Counted from the stretch's first letter, positions 6,479 to 14,961 are shown. The stretch is DNA of 15,044 bases from an uncultured Acidimicrobiaceae bacterium (GCA_903919215.1 CAIXHI010000159.1:1-15044); one strand, 5' to 3'. Notes: generated from the sequence alone by a model not told the origin. Translations and numbers: made by a program.

Positions 6479-8554
6479 ATGAGCACGATCGATCTGACCG
6501 GGTACACGGTGACCGACGATTTCTTTGGGGCACCGTTCGTCGATCACGACGGGTTAATGGACGAGCCGGCGCCGCACCGTTATGTGCACGGCGGGTTCGA
6601 GGGGACGGATACGCGGTTCGCGTTGCGGTTCCCAGTGGACGGCAGTTATCGGGGTCGTCTGTATCAGCCGTTGGAGGGCGCGAACGCCGGACATGAGGAT
6701 GTGTTCGCGGGTGCGTTGGGCAGCAACATCGGCGGGTTGTCGATGACGTTCCGTCTCGGTGGATACATGGTGGAGACGAATATGGGCCACATCGGTGATG
6801 TGATGGACCCGATGGCCGGTCCTGACCCGACGATCTATGGGTGGCGTGCGGCGGCGGAGAGCGCACGGTTCTCGAAGTTCGTGGCGGCGCAGATCCTGGG
6901 ATCAGCGCCGACGTACTCGTACGTATTCGGTGGCAGCGGTGGAGCGCGTCGCAGCCCGCTGTGCCTCGCGTACGGCGGGGGAGTGTGGGACGCAGCGATG
7001 CCGTTCATGGGCGACGCGCTCGACGGCGAGCACGGCGACTTCAGCCGCGTGAAGACTGTTGCCGCACACTTCTGCTCGATGTTCAACGTGCAGCGTCTGC
7101 TGAAGGACAAGATCTGGGACGTCATCGATTCGATGCTGCCCGGCGGCAGCGGCGACCCGTTCGCTGGCCTGGACAGTCACCAGCGCGAAGAGCTCGCCAC
7201 GCTGTACCGCCTGGGCTATCCCAGAGGTGACGAATTCATGCTGCACCAGCCGATGGGACAAATCTGGCTGTGGTCGTCGTACGCAGAGCGGCTGCAGAAG
7301 GACCACCCCGAATACTGGGATGCGTTCTGGACCAAGCCCGGTCACGTGGGCTTCGATTCGCCGCAACACGTGCATGGCGACCTGATTCACATCACCACCA
7401 CGGTGAAGCGCCCGGTGTATGCGAAGGAGATCCTCCAGGACCCGCAGTTCGCAGGACCAGAGTGCGACCAGCTGCGAACGATGACAGGATTGTTCGCGTC
7501 GATGCACAACATGTGGGACATCCCGCTGGCAGTGGAGCTGGAGAACGTGCCGTCTGGCTATCTCTTGGGCATTGGCATCAAGATGCTCTCCGGTGCGGCG
7601 GCCGGTCGCCAGCTCTACGCGCTGCAGAGTGGCAACAAGGTGTTCCTGTGCGACGGTGAGGGCGAGGCGGCCAACCTGCGCTTCACCGGCGTGCAGCCGG
7701 GTGACGAGGTGGAGCTCTCGAACAAGGCGTTCCTCGCTTATTGCTACTTCTACCGCCATCACAGCAACGCGATCGAGGTGGACTACAGCTGCCTGAAGGT
7801 GGACGGGGTGCCGATGTACCCGCAGTACGTGGTGCCGGAAAGCTCACCCTTCATGTCCACGTGCCACACGGGGCGCTTCGAGGGCAAGATGATGTGGATC
7901 CACCACACACACGACGCATCGCTGTGGCCCTCGCAGGGCCTCGGAATGCTGAACAACGTGAAGAAGGAGCGCGGCGACGCCTGGCAGGACTACTTCGCCC
8001 TGCGCTGGACGGAGAACGCCGAGCACGTGCCGCCGAGCATGGCTGCATCGCCCCCCGGGCGGCACAACACCACCTGGCTGATCGACTACGGCCCGCACAT
8101 CGAGCAAGGACTCCTCGACCTCGCCAAGTGGGTGGAGGACGGTGTGCGTCCCGACGACACGAGCTTTGGGTATCGAGACGGCAAGGTGACGTTGGCCGCC
8201 ACCGCCGCCGAACGTCGTGGAGTGCAGCCGGTGGTGACGGCCCGCGCAAACGGTGCCGTGCGCGCTGAAGTGAAGGTGGGAGAGCCGGTGACGCTCACAA
8301 TGTATGCCGAGGTGCCGCCCGGCAAGGGTGGCATCGTGACCGCCAAGTGGGACCTCGACGGGTCTGGCGCCTACCCAATCTCCCACGAGGTCGACGGCAC
8401 ACAGGCCGCCGTGGAGTTCACGATCACTCACACGTTCGCTGCACCAGGTACGTACTTCGCCACGGCGTACGTCGAGTCGCACACCGAGGGCGACACCGCG
8501 GCGACGGCACGCCGTCTTCCCAACCTCGCCGCCGCACGCGTGGTCGTCCACTGA
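6479..8554 (+). CDS. Tannase-like alpha/beta hydrolase with C-terminal PKD-like domain, copy 3
   Basis: This intact 691-residue paralogue starts at ATG with AGGAG (6464-6468) 10 bases upstream and begins MSTIDLTGY like copy 2. No signal peptide is seen. Putative triad: Ser153 in VFGGSGGARRSP, Asp479 in HHTHDASLWP, His516 in AEHVPP. Gly152 and Val517 replace the tannase cysteines. The PKD-like domain spans about 597-691 (WDLDGSG, AAPGTYFATAYV). It is the most divergent copy near the nucleophile: the segment after LCL reads AYGGGVWDAAMPFMGDA, where the other three share LEN-P-V-(W/Y)DGA-P and a later GGD. The block usually reading ESNQGH is ETNMGH. This suggests a different substrate pocket while keeping the catalytic residues. 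It is flanked on both sides by amidohydrolase genes in what looks like one operon, although the 136-base upstream gap holds a repeat array and a strong hairpin. Esterase activity is inferred. Confidence 0.92.
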   Translation: MSTIDLTGYTVTDDFFGAPFVDHDGLMDEPAPHRYVHGGFEGTDTRFALRFPVDGSYRGRLYQPLEGANAGHEDVFAGALGSNIGGLSMTFRLGGYMVETNMGHIGDVMDPMAGPDPTIYGWRAAAESARFSKFVAAQILGSAPTYSYVFGGSGGARRSPLCLAYGGGVWDAAMPFMGDALDGEHGDFSRVKTVAAHFCSMFNVQRLLKDKIWDVIDSMLPGGSGDPFAGLDSHQREELATLYRLGYPRGDEFMLHQPMGQIWLWSSYAERLQKDHPEYWDAFWTKPGHVGFDSPQHVHGDLIHITTTVKRPVYAKEILQDPQFAGPECDQLRTMTGLFASMHNMWDIPLAVELENVPSGYLLGIGIKMLSGAAAGRQLYALQSGNKVFLCDGEGEAANLRFTGVQPGDEVELSNKAFLAYCYFYRHHSNAIEVDYSCLKVDGVPMYPQYVVPESSPFMSTCHTGRFEGKMMWIHHTHDASLWPSQGLGMLNNVKKERGDAWQDYFALRWTENAEHVPPSMAASPPGRHNTTWLIDYGPHIEQGLLDLAKWVEDGVRPDDTSFGYRDGKVTLAATAAERRGVQPVVTARANGAVRAEVKVGEPVTLTMYAEVPPGKGGIVTAKWDLDGSGAYPISHEVDGTQAAVEFTITHTFAAPGTYFATAYVESHTEGDTAATARRLPNLAAARVVVH

Positions 8555-8639
8555 ACCGAGTGGCACAGGATTTCAATCGCTTACCCCCTCGAGTGACGCG
8601 GCGGAGGCTGCAACCAACTCCAGGGAACAGAACACATAA

Positions 8640-8663
8640 GGGGAACAACATGGGGAACAACAT
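8640..8663 (+). repeat. Duplicated ribosome-binding-site/start module
   Basis: The 12-mer GGGGAACAACAT occurs twice in direct tandem (8640-8651 and 8652-8663). Each copy, followed by G, gives a GGGG Shine-Dalgarno-like site and an ATG 6 bases later (ATG at 8650 and 8662, in frame). The upstream site extends to AAGGGG (8638-8643). Confidence 0.85.
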
Positions 8664-10038
8664 GGAGAACAAGGTCACGATCGTGTCGGCGGACGGTCAC
8701 GTCACGCCGACAGTGCCGAGCATCATCAAGTACTTCGAGCCGGTGATTCGGCGGCACGTCGACGATCTCATTCGTGAGGACGTCAGCTACATCGGCAACC
8801 GCGCCACGCCAGCTCGTCCGCCGCGCAAGACGTTGTCCGTCTTCGACGACCGCGGCCTGGTGGCTGGCGGCGGGGAGTTCGGCGCATGCGATCCAGCCAT
8901 CCGTCTCGAGCAGATGGACGCCGAAGGTATCGCCGGCGACCTGCTGCTCCCCGGAACCCAAGTGGCGATCCTGCCGTTCTACAACGGCGTGAATGCGCCA
9001 TGGCCCGCAGAGATTCGTGCCGCCGGAGCGCGGGCCTACCACCGCTGGCTGGCCGACTTCATCGCGCAAGGCGACGGTCGTTTCTTCGGTGTGGCCGACC
9101 CCGGTCCGTGCCTTGATATGGACGCGACGATCGCCGAACTGGAGTGGTGTGCTGCCAACGGATTCGTGGCGGTCGGCCCGCCGCTGAACACGTTCGATGC
9201 CACCCTTCCGCCGCTGTACGACGCCTACTACGAGCGCTTCTGGGCAGCATGTGCCGACCTCGGTCTGGTGCTGAACTGTCACGCTGGCTGGGGAAGTGAT
9301 CAGCGCCCGATGAGCGAGTGGGCGCCGGCACACAAGCTGGGTGACGGCGAGGAGACCGGCGGTCACGACTTCGAGGAGATCCACCGCGCGATGCAGGAGA
9401 AGGATTCGCCGATCCGCATGTTCCTGCAGATGCCTCGTCGTCCGATGTGGCAGTTGATGGCCAGTGGCGTGTTCGATCGTTACCCGAGGCTGAAGATGGC
9501 GTTCACCGAGATCCGCGCCGACTGGGTGCCCGACACGATTGCGCATCTCGAAACCAAGTTCCGTGAGATGCAGCCGCCATGTGCCCGCACGCCGCGCGAG
9601 TACTACGCCGACAACATCCTCATGGTGCCGTCGTGCCCACATCGCTCCGAGGTGGAGATGCGTGAGAGCATCGGGATCGAGCAGTTCGCGTTCGGTCAGG
9701 ACTTTCCGCACTGGGAGGGCACATGGCCGAACACCAAGCCCTGGCTGCAGCACGCGTTCGGCGACTGCACCGAAAGCGAACTGCGAGCGATGCTGGGTGG
9801 CAACACGATCCGTTTCTACGGTATGCCGGAGGCCCATCTCGACGCAGTGGCCGATCGCATCGGGTTCGCTGTCGACGAGCTCCTCGGCGAGCACTCAGTG
9901 TCCGACGCCCTGCTGCAGCAGATGAACCGACGCTCGGGCTATCTGCGCTCGGCCGACCCCGTCTACACCGACGAACTCGACCGGCTGATCGAACCCGATC
10001 TGCGCGGCGCATCGCTGGCGCTGGCTGCTGGCGACTGA
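8650..10038 (+). CDS. Amidohydrolase-2 family TIM-barrel enzyme, copy B
   Basis: This protein has 462 residues from the ATG at 8650, or 458 from the alternative in-frame ATG at 8662; both have a GGGG site 6 bases upstream. It is a paralogue of the enzyme at 4978 with the same landmarks: VSADGH (Asp15-Gly-His17), LNCHAGWG (His211), FTEIRADWVP (Glu287, Asp291) and FGQDFPHWEGTWP (Asp351), plus a shared C-terminal RSGY near the end. The family is metal-dependent and includes hydrolases, hydratases and decarboxylases. The stretch after His211 is longer than in copy A and carries extra acidic residues (a GDGEETGGHD segment), so specificity probably differs. It lies 95 bases after tannase-like copy 3 and closes the plus-strand operon ahead of a strong terminator. 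Open frame continues upstream to 8347, but that part is shadow sequence of copy 3. The fold is confident; the reaction is not known. Confidence 0.9.
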   Translation: MGNNMENKVTIVSADGHVTPTVPSIIKYFEPVIRRHVDDLIREDVSYIGNRATPARPPRKTLSVFDDRGLVAGGGEFGACDPAIRLEQMDAEGIAGDLLLPGTQVAILPFYNGVNAPWPAEIRAAGARAYHRWLADFIAQGDGRFFGVADPGPCLDMDATIAELEWCAANGFVAVGPPLNTFDATLPPLYDAYYERFWAACADLGLVLNCHAGWGSDQRPMSEWAPAHKLGDGEETGGHDFEEIHRAMQEKDSPIRMFLQMPRRPMWQLMASGVFDRYPRLKMAFTEIRADWVPDTIAHLETKFREMQPPCARTPREYYADNILMVPSCPHRSEVEMRESIGIEQFAFGQDFPHWEGTWPNTKPWLQHAFGDCTESELRAMLGGNTIRFYGMPEAHLDAVADRIGFAVDELLGEHSVSDALLQQMNRRSGYLRSADPVYTDELDRLIEPDLRGASLALAAGD

Positions 10039-10052
10039 TCCGGCTTCCCGAT

Positions 10053-10090
10053 TGAGCGGTGCGGGTCAACGAATTGACCCGCACCACTCA
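10053..10090. terminator. Bidirectional hairpin terminator between convergent operons
   Basis: A perfect 12-bp stem, GGTGCGGGTCAA (10058-10069) with TTGACCCGCACC (10074-10085), closes a CGAA loop and extends by four more pairs beyond one mismatch. On the plus strand it is followed by TCTCGTTTT. It lies 14 bases after the amidohydrolase stop and 24 bases from the stop of the converging gene at 10115, so it can serve both. Confidence 0.85.
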
Positions 10091-10114
10091 TCTCGTTTTC
10101 GGGTGGATCACAGC

Positions 10115-12190
10115 TCAGTTGACGACTACACGCACCTGGGCCAGGTTGGGGACGCGACGCGAGGTGGCGTCCACGTCGCCCTCGCGGTGTGACTCGGCGA
10201 GCACGCTGACGAAGTAGGTGCCAGGCGAGGTGTAGATGTGCTCGAGCACCTGCGACACCTCGGCGGACGAACCGTCGATTCCGCCCATATGGGTGCCGAA
10301 CTCGCCGCTGCCGTCGAGGTCCCAGTGCAGACCGATCAAGGTTCCGGTGCCGACCGGTACGCAGGCGTTCACGGCCAACGTCACCGTCTCACCAGCCTTC
10401 ACATCAGCTCGTTGGCCGCCATTGGCCGACAGCTGGATGACTGGCTGGATACCGCCGCGTCCGGCCGCCGTCTCGGGCAGCGTCACCTTGCCATCTGCGT
10501 AGCGGTACTTCGTCTCCGCCGGTCGAACGCCGTCCTCCACCCAGCTGGCGAGGTCCTTGAGCGACTGCTCGATCACGGGGAGGTAGTCGACGAGAACGGT
10601 GTTGTTCGGTCGCCCGCTGGTGGACGGCGGGAAGATCATCGGTGGCACGTGCTCGGCATGGTCGGTCCAGCGCAGCGCGAAGTGCTCCAGGCCGGCCTCA
10701 CCCTGCGAGCGCAGGACGGCATCCTTGTAGACCAGGCCCTGCGGCGGCCACAGCGAGGAGTCGTGGGTGTGGTGCACCCACATCAACTTGCCGGTGAACT
10801 GGCCGGAGTAGGCGACGCCCATCAGTGGCGACTGATCGGGAGCAATGTGCTGTGGGTAGACCGCGACTCCATCGAGGCGGAAGCTATCGAACACCGGATC
10901 GGGCAGGAGGTGGTGACGTGCCCAATAGCAATAGGCCAGAAAGCGGCGGTTGTCGACGTGCACCTTGTCGCCGACCTGTACGCCACCGAAGCGAACGATG
11001 CTGGCCTCGCCGCGGCCATCGCAGAAGTAGAAGTCGTGAGCCGACTGGGTGCAATACAGCTGGCGTCCGCCGGCTGCACCGTCGAGCACCTGGATACCCA
11101 TGCCGAGGCGGTAGCCCGCTCCGACGCCCGTGATCTGGACGGCGACCGCGAGGTCGGTGGGGGAGCCCATGTGACTCCAGGTGAGTGCCGAGCGGTACAT
11201 CTGTGCGTACTCGGGTGCGAGGAACATCGGGTCGCTGACGATGTCGCCGATGGTGACCACCCGAGCGACCGTCAACTCGACGTCGATGACATCGCCGGCG
11301 ACGACATCGGGTAGGTCGTGGCCGACGTAGCCGGGCCTGGTCCAGAAGTTGGTGAAGTACTCGGGGTCCTGCTCGAACAGCAGATCGGCGGTGGCTGACC
11401 ACAACCAGATCTGCCCCATCTGCTCGCCGATCATCTTCTCGTCGCCGCGCGGGAATCCCTGGCGATAGAGGCTGGCGAGCTCCTCGCGCTCGTGGGTGGT
11501 GAGGCCCTCGAATGGGTTGCCAGAGCCTCCGGGAGCCATCGCATCGACCACCGATGCGAGGCGCTCGCCCAGGAGTCGCTGCACGTTGAACATGGTCGCA
11601 AACGAGATGTTCTGCGCGCCCTTGACTCGCTGAGTGTTTCCCGGCTCGGCAACGTCGCCGCCGCCCATGAACGGTAACGCTCCGTCCCACACGCCAGGTG
11701 CGTTCTCCAGGCACAGCGGCGACCGCCGACCGCCGCCGCTACCGCCGAACACGTATGAGTGGTGCGGCGCTGCGCCGTAGATCTGCTCGGCGACATACTT
11801 CGAGAAGCGCGCCGCCTCGGCGCTCGCGCGGTGACCGTAGAGCGTGGGATCGCCGCCGGCGCGTGCATCGAGGTCGTCACCGAAGTGCCCCTGGTTGCTT
11901 TCGACCATGTAGCCGCCGAGCCGGAAACATGTACCCAGCCCGCCGATCATCTCGCCGAACGGTGAACCGAAGAAGTCTTCCGTGCCGCCGTGCGCGCCCG
12001 ACAGCGGGTTGAACATTCTCCCGCCCCACTGATCCTTGGGCGCAAACCAGAAGCGGAAACGGGTGTCGGTGTTCTCGAACCCGCCGTGCACATGACGGTG
12101 CGGAGAGGGGAGCGCGCGCTCTTCATCCACATCGATAAATGGTGCCCCGAAATAGGGATCAGTGGGGATGTACGACGAGAGGTCGATCAT
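10115..12190 (-). CDS. Tannase-like alpha/beta hydrolase with C-terminal PKD-like domain, copy 4
   Basis: This intact 691-residue paralogue on the minus strand starts at the ATG at 12190, with AGGAG (12202-12198) 7 bases upstream. Putative triad: Ser151 in VFGGSGGGRRSP, Asp477 in HHTHDSSLWP, His514 in AEHVPP. Gly150 and Val515 occupy the tannase cysteine positions. The GYMVESNQGHFGDD block is present, and the last ~95 residues form the PKD-like domain (WDLDGSG, SPGTYFVSVLAESH). The N-terminus (MIDLSSYIPTDPYFG) has no signal peptide. By eye it is closer to copy 1 around the active site than to copy 3. It lies 43 bases downstream of the LivHMG transporter gene on the same strand and is probably cotranscribed with it, which links the enzyme family to uptake. 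The short gap contains the 8-mer TACGTGTG twice (12202-12209, 12215-12222). Substrate unknown. Confidence 0.92.
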   Translation of the reverse strand: MIDLSSYIPTDPYFGAPFIDVDEERALPSPHRHVHGGFENTDTRFRFWFAPKDQWGGRMFNPLSGAHGGTEDFFGSPFGEMIGGLGTCFRLGGYMVESNQGHFGDDLDARAGGDPTLYGHRASAEAARFSKYVAEQIYGAAPHHSYVFGGSGGGRRSPLCLENAPGVWDGALPFMGGGDVAEPGNTQRVKGAQNISFATMFNVQRLLGERLASVVDAMAPGGSGNPFEGLTTHEREELASLYRQGFPRGDEKMIGEQMGQIWLWSATADLLFEQDPEYFTNFWTRPGYVGHDLPDVVAGDVIDVELTVARVVTIGDIVSDPMFLAPEYAQMYRSALTWSHMGSPTDLAVAVQITGVGAGYRLGMGIQVLDGAAGGRQLYCTQSAHDFYFCDGRGEASIVRFGGVQVGDKVHVDNRRFLAYCYWARHHLLPDPVFDSFRLDGVAVYPQHIAPDQSPLMGVAYSGQFTGKLMWVHHTHDSSLWPPQGLVYKDAVLRSQGEAGLEHFALRWTDHAEHVPPMIFPPSTSGRPNNTVLVDYLPVIEQSLKDLASWVEDGVRPAETKYRYADGKVTLPETAAGRGGIQPVIQLSANGGQRADVKAGETVTLAVNACVPVGTGTLIGLHWDLDGSGEFGTHMGGIDGSSAEVSQVLEHIYTSPGTYFVSVLAESHREGDVDATSRRVPNLAQVRVVVN

Positions 12191-12233
12191 GGCAGTACTC
12201 CTACGTGTGGTGTGTACGTGTGTGGGCCGAGGT

Positions 12234-14954
12234 TCACTCGGCGGCGGCAGCGTTCTCTTCGCGAAACCGCGAGGTGCCGAGGTATGCGTCGATCACGCGA
12301 TCGTTGTTGCGGATCTCGTCTGGCGTGCCCGTGCCGATCACTTCACCGAACTCCAGCGCCACGATGCGGTCGCAGGTGCGCAGCACCATGTCGACGTTGT
12401 GTTCGACCAACAGCACGCCCACGCCGCGCTCGGCGGCCAGGCGCCGGATGGACTCGCCCAGCAGGCGGGTCTGCACGTCGTCGAGACCGGCGGCCGGCTC
12501 GTCCAGCATCAGCACCGAGTGCCCACCCGCCACTGCACGGGCGACGGCCAACATGCGGCGCTCGGCGTAGGACAGATCGGAGACCTTTGTCTCCAGCCTG
12601 CCCTCGAAACCGAAGTCGACCAGCGCAGCAGCTGCCGCCGGCGTGAGCGTGCCGCGACCCGGCTTCACCAGGTCGGTGAGATAGGCGGTGACATCGCGCC
12701 GGTCGCATGCAGCCAGGATGTTCTCGAGCACGGTGAGGTCCTCGAACAGCTCCAACGACTGGAACGACCGGGACAGGCCAGCGCGTGCACGACGGCCAGT
12801 GTTCCACTCGCTGATGTCCACGCCGTCGAACCGCACCGAGCCGGTGCTCGGCTTGACGAACCCGGTCATCGCCTCGATGGCAGTGCTCTTGCCAGCGCCG
12901 TTGGGACCGATGAGACCGACGACCTCGCCGGGGTTCACGTCCACGTTGAACTCGAACAGCGCGACGACGCCGCCGAAGCGCACGGTAAGACCGCGCACCT
13001 CCAGCACCTTGGCCGGCACGTGCTCGGTGCTGTCGGCGCCGAGCGCCCTCAGGTCGTACGCCCGCTTGCGCGACGGCAGCTTGGCGCGGATCCGGTCGAG
13101 CCACCATGCGTTCTGGTGACGCATCTGGAAGGCCAGACCGTCGGGCGACATGGTGAGCATGATCAGCAGACCGAAGCCGCCGACGACCGCGAGGATGACG
13201 CCGACGTTCGAGCCGATGAAGGAGAAGATCTGCTGGCTGACGCCGCCGGCGGCGAAGCCAGAGCCGACGAGTGGGCCGCCGAGGGTACCGACGCCACCGA
13301 GCACGGCGTTCTGCAGGTGCAGGATCGAGGTGACGGCGCCGAAGTCGCCGAACTGCACGATCGGCAGACGGAAGATCAGCAGGATGCCGGCGGCCGCTGC
13401 GATCATGCCGCTGAGCACGAAGGCATAGACCTTCGCCCCGACGACGGAGACTCCGAGCGCCGCGGCAGCGCGTTCGTTGGTGCGCACTGCGATCAAACGC
13501 CGCCCGGCACGGCCGCGGCGCAGGTTGGCGATGGAGAGCATCACCACGACGAGAATGATCAGGCTGAGCGTCGTGTACCGCTCGAGGTGGCGGGTGACGG
13601 CAATCTCGATGCCGAACACTTTCGGGTTCTTCAGTCGGTAACCGGTCATGCCGCCGCGGAACTTGACGTTCCCCAGGACGACGGCTTCCAGGGAGACTGC
13701 GAAGCCGAGTGTGAGGATCGCCAGGTTGACCCCACGGGTGCGCACACCGGCGAATGCCAGGATCAGGCCGACGGGCACGGTGGACAGCACGCCTCCGACA
13801 AAGGCGAGTTCCAGCGGCCAGTGCCAACGGGTGGCGAGGAATGCGCAGATCAGCGAGCCGAGACCGCCCATGGCCATCTGTGCCAGAGAGATCTGGCCGG
13901 CGTAGCCGGTGATCACGACGAACGAGCAGATGACCAGGCCGATGAGCAGTTGGACCTCGAACGCCTGGATGTAGGTGCGTGGGAACACGAACCAGATCAG
14001 GAAGAGCGACACGACGAAGCCGAACAGCACCAGGCCGGGCGGAATCTTGCCGGTGCCGAGTGCGGGCATGCGGCCGAAGCGCTCGTCCTTGCCGGCGACG
14101 GTGTTGCCGCGAGCGATGAGGTAGACGGCGACGAACAGGAAGGGAACTGCTGTGGCCCAGCCCGAGGTCTCGACGTAGCGGGTAATGAGCGATTGCGTCA
14201 CGCCAAGAGCGATGCCAGCGCCGGTGACGATCGGGAACGACGAGAACTTGCCGATGACCGCGGGGGCGAGGACCGGCACCACCAGGAATGTGATGTTGCC
14301 CGGCCCCAGCCCGGTGATCGGCACGAGCATGATCACCGCCAGACCGGCGAGCGCTCCGCCGACGGACCAGTTGATTGCGGCGATCGTGTCCGGCGACACT
14401 GCCAGCGAGGCGGCAGCGCGCGGATTCTCGGCAACTGCGGAGGTGGCGACACCGAATGTGGTGTAGTGATAGATCGCCCAGAGCACGAAGGTGATCACGA
14501 CCACCATCAACACGATGATCATGCGGTCCTTGCCCACTGCTGCGCCGAACACCGTCATCGGCCCGGTCGGCAGCAGGCCACGAACGACCCGAGGGTTCCC
14601 GCCGTAGCGCCAGAAGGCGACGCTGGTGATCGTGATCATCAACGCCAGCGTGGCGACGATGCGGGCGAGTTGCGATGCCTGCCGCATACGCCGCAGGACG
14701 AGCAGGTGGAACAACCCGCCCAGCGCCGCAGCGGACAACAGCCCGGCGAACAGCGCGAAGTATTGCCCGGCGGTGGAATCGAAGCCGTGCTGCATGCGCA
14801 GTTCGAAGTACACGTACGCGCCCAACATGCCGATGGCCACCTGGGCGAAATTGACGACACCCGACCCTCGATAGACGAGCACGAGACCGATCGCGGCGAG
14901 TGCGTAGAGCCCGCCGGCTCCGACACCGAGCAACGAGAAGCGGAGGACGTCCAC
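12234..14954 (-). CDS. Branched-chain-amino-acid-type ABC transporter, fused LivH-LivM-LivG (two permeases plus ATPase)
   Basis: This 906-residue protein has three modules. Residues ~1-290 are LivH-like permease (GGLYALAAIGLVL, GVVNFAQVAIGMLGAY, and the loop AVAENPRAAASL). Residues ~305-615 are LivM-like permease (ITGYAGQISLAQMAMGGLG, RTNERAAAALGV, AVLGGVGTLGGPLVGS). Residues ~649-906 are LivG-like ATPase with Walker A GPNGAGKST (683-691), Q-loop Gln732, Walker B LMLDEP (Asp818, Glu819) and switch His852. The signature motif reads LSYAERR (794-800), with Ala where the conserved signature Gly is expected. The family imports branched-chain amino acids, amides or aromatic and other carboxylic acids across the inner membrane. 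A LivF-type ATPase and a binding protein would normally complete it and are not in the window. Start is GTG at 14954 with AGGA (14963-14960) 5 bases upstream. Given its neighbours, it probably imports the substrate of the hydrolases (inference). Confidence 0.95.
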   Translation of the reverse strand: MDVLRFSLLGVGAGGLYALAAIGLVLVYRGSGVVNFAQVAIGMLGAYVYFELRMQHGFDSTAGQYFALFAGLLSAAALGGLFHLLVLRRMRQASQLARIVATLALMITITSVAFWRYGGNPRVVRGLLPTGPMTVFGAAVGKDRMIIVLMVVVITFVLWAIYHYTTFGVATSAVAENPRAAASLAVSPDTIAAINWSVGGALAGLAVIMLVPITGLGPGNITFLVVPVLAPAVIGKFSSFPIVTGAGIALGVTQSLITRYVETSGWATAVPFLFVAVYLIARGNTVAGKDERFGRMPALGTGKIPPGLVLFGFVVSLFLIWFVFPRTYIQAFEVQLLIGLVICSFVVITGYAGQISLAQMAMGGLGSLICAFLATRWHWPLELAFVGGVLSTVPVGLILAFAGVRTRGVNLAILTLGFAVSLEAVVLGNVKFRGGMTGYRLKNPKVFGIEIAVTRHLERYTTLSLIILVVVMLSIANLRRGRAGRRLIAVRTNERAAAALGVSVVGAKVYAFVLSGMIAAAAGILLIFRLPIVQFGDFGAVTSILHLQNAVLGGVGTLGGPLVGSGFAAGGVSQQIFSFIGSNVGVILAVVGGFGLLIMLTMSPDGLAFQMRHQNAWWLDRIRAKLPSRKRAYDLRALGADSTEHVPAKVLEVRGLTVRFGGVVALFEFNVDVNPGEVVGLIGPNGAGKSTAIEAMTGFVKPSTGSVRFDGVDISEWNTGRRARAGLSRSFQSLELFEDLTVLENILAACDRRDVTAYLTDLVKPGRGTLTPAAAAALVDFGFEGRLETKVSDLSYAERRMLAVARAVAGGHSVLMLDEPAAGLDDVQTRLLGESIRRLAAERGVGVLLVEHNVDMVLRTCDRIVALEFGEVIGTGTPDEIRNNDRVIDAYLGTSRFREENAAAAE

Positions 14955-14961
14955 TTGTTTC

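Noticed and set aside
6479..6950. Slightly different codon feel at the 5' end of copy 3, hinting at a mosaic gene
   Set aside because: The impression is by eye only and within normal variation; it would need a codon-usage calculation.
8347..8649. Upstream extension of the amidohydrolase B frame
   Set aside because: It overlaps the end of hydrolase copy 3 in another frame; the conserved protein begins at 8650 or 8662.
8581..9894. 437-residue antisense frame under amidohydrolase B
   Set aside because: It overlaps a clearly conserved enzyme on the other strand and has low-complexity composition and no recognisable motif.
12202..12222. Twofold TACGTGTG repeat as an operator before copy 4
   Set aside because: It is short and GT-rich, with no regulator gene in the window. 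It was noted but is too weak to call a site.
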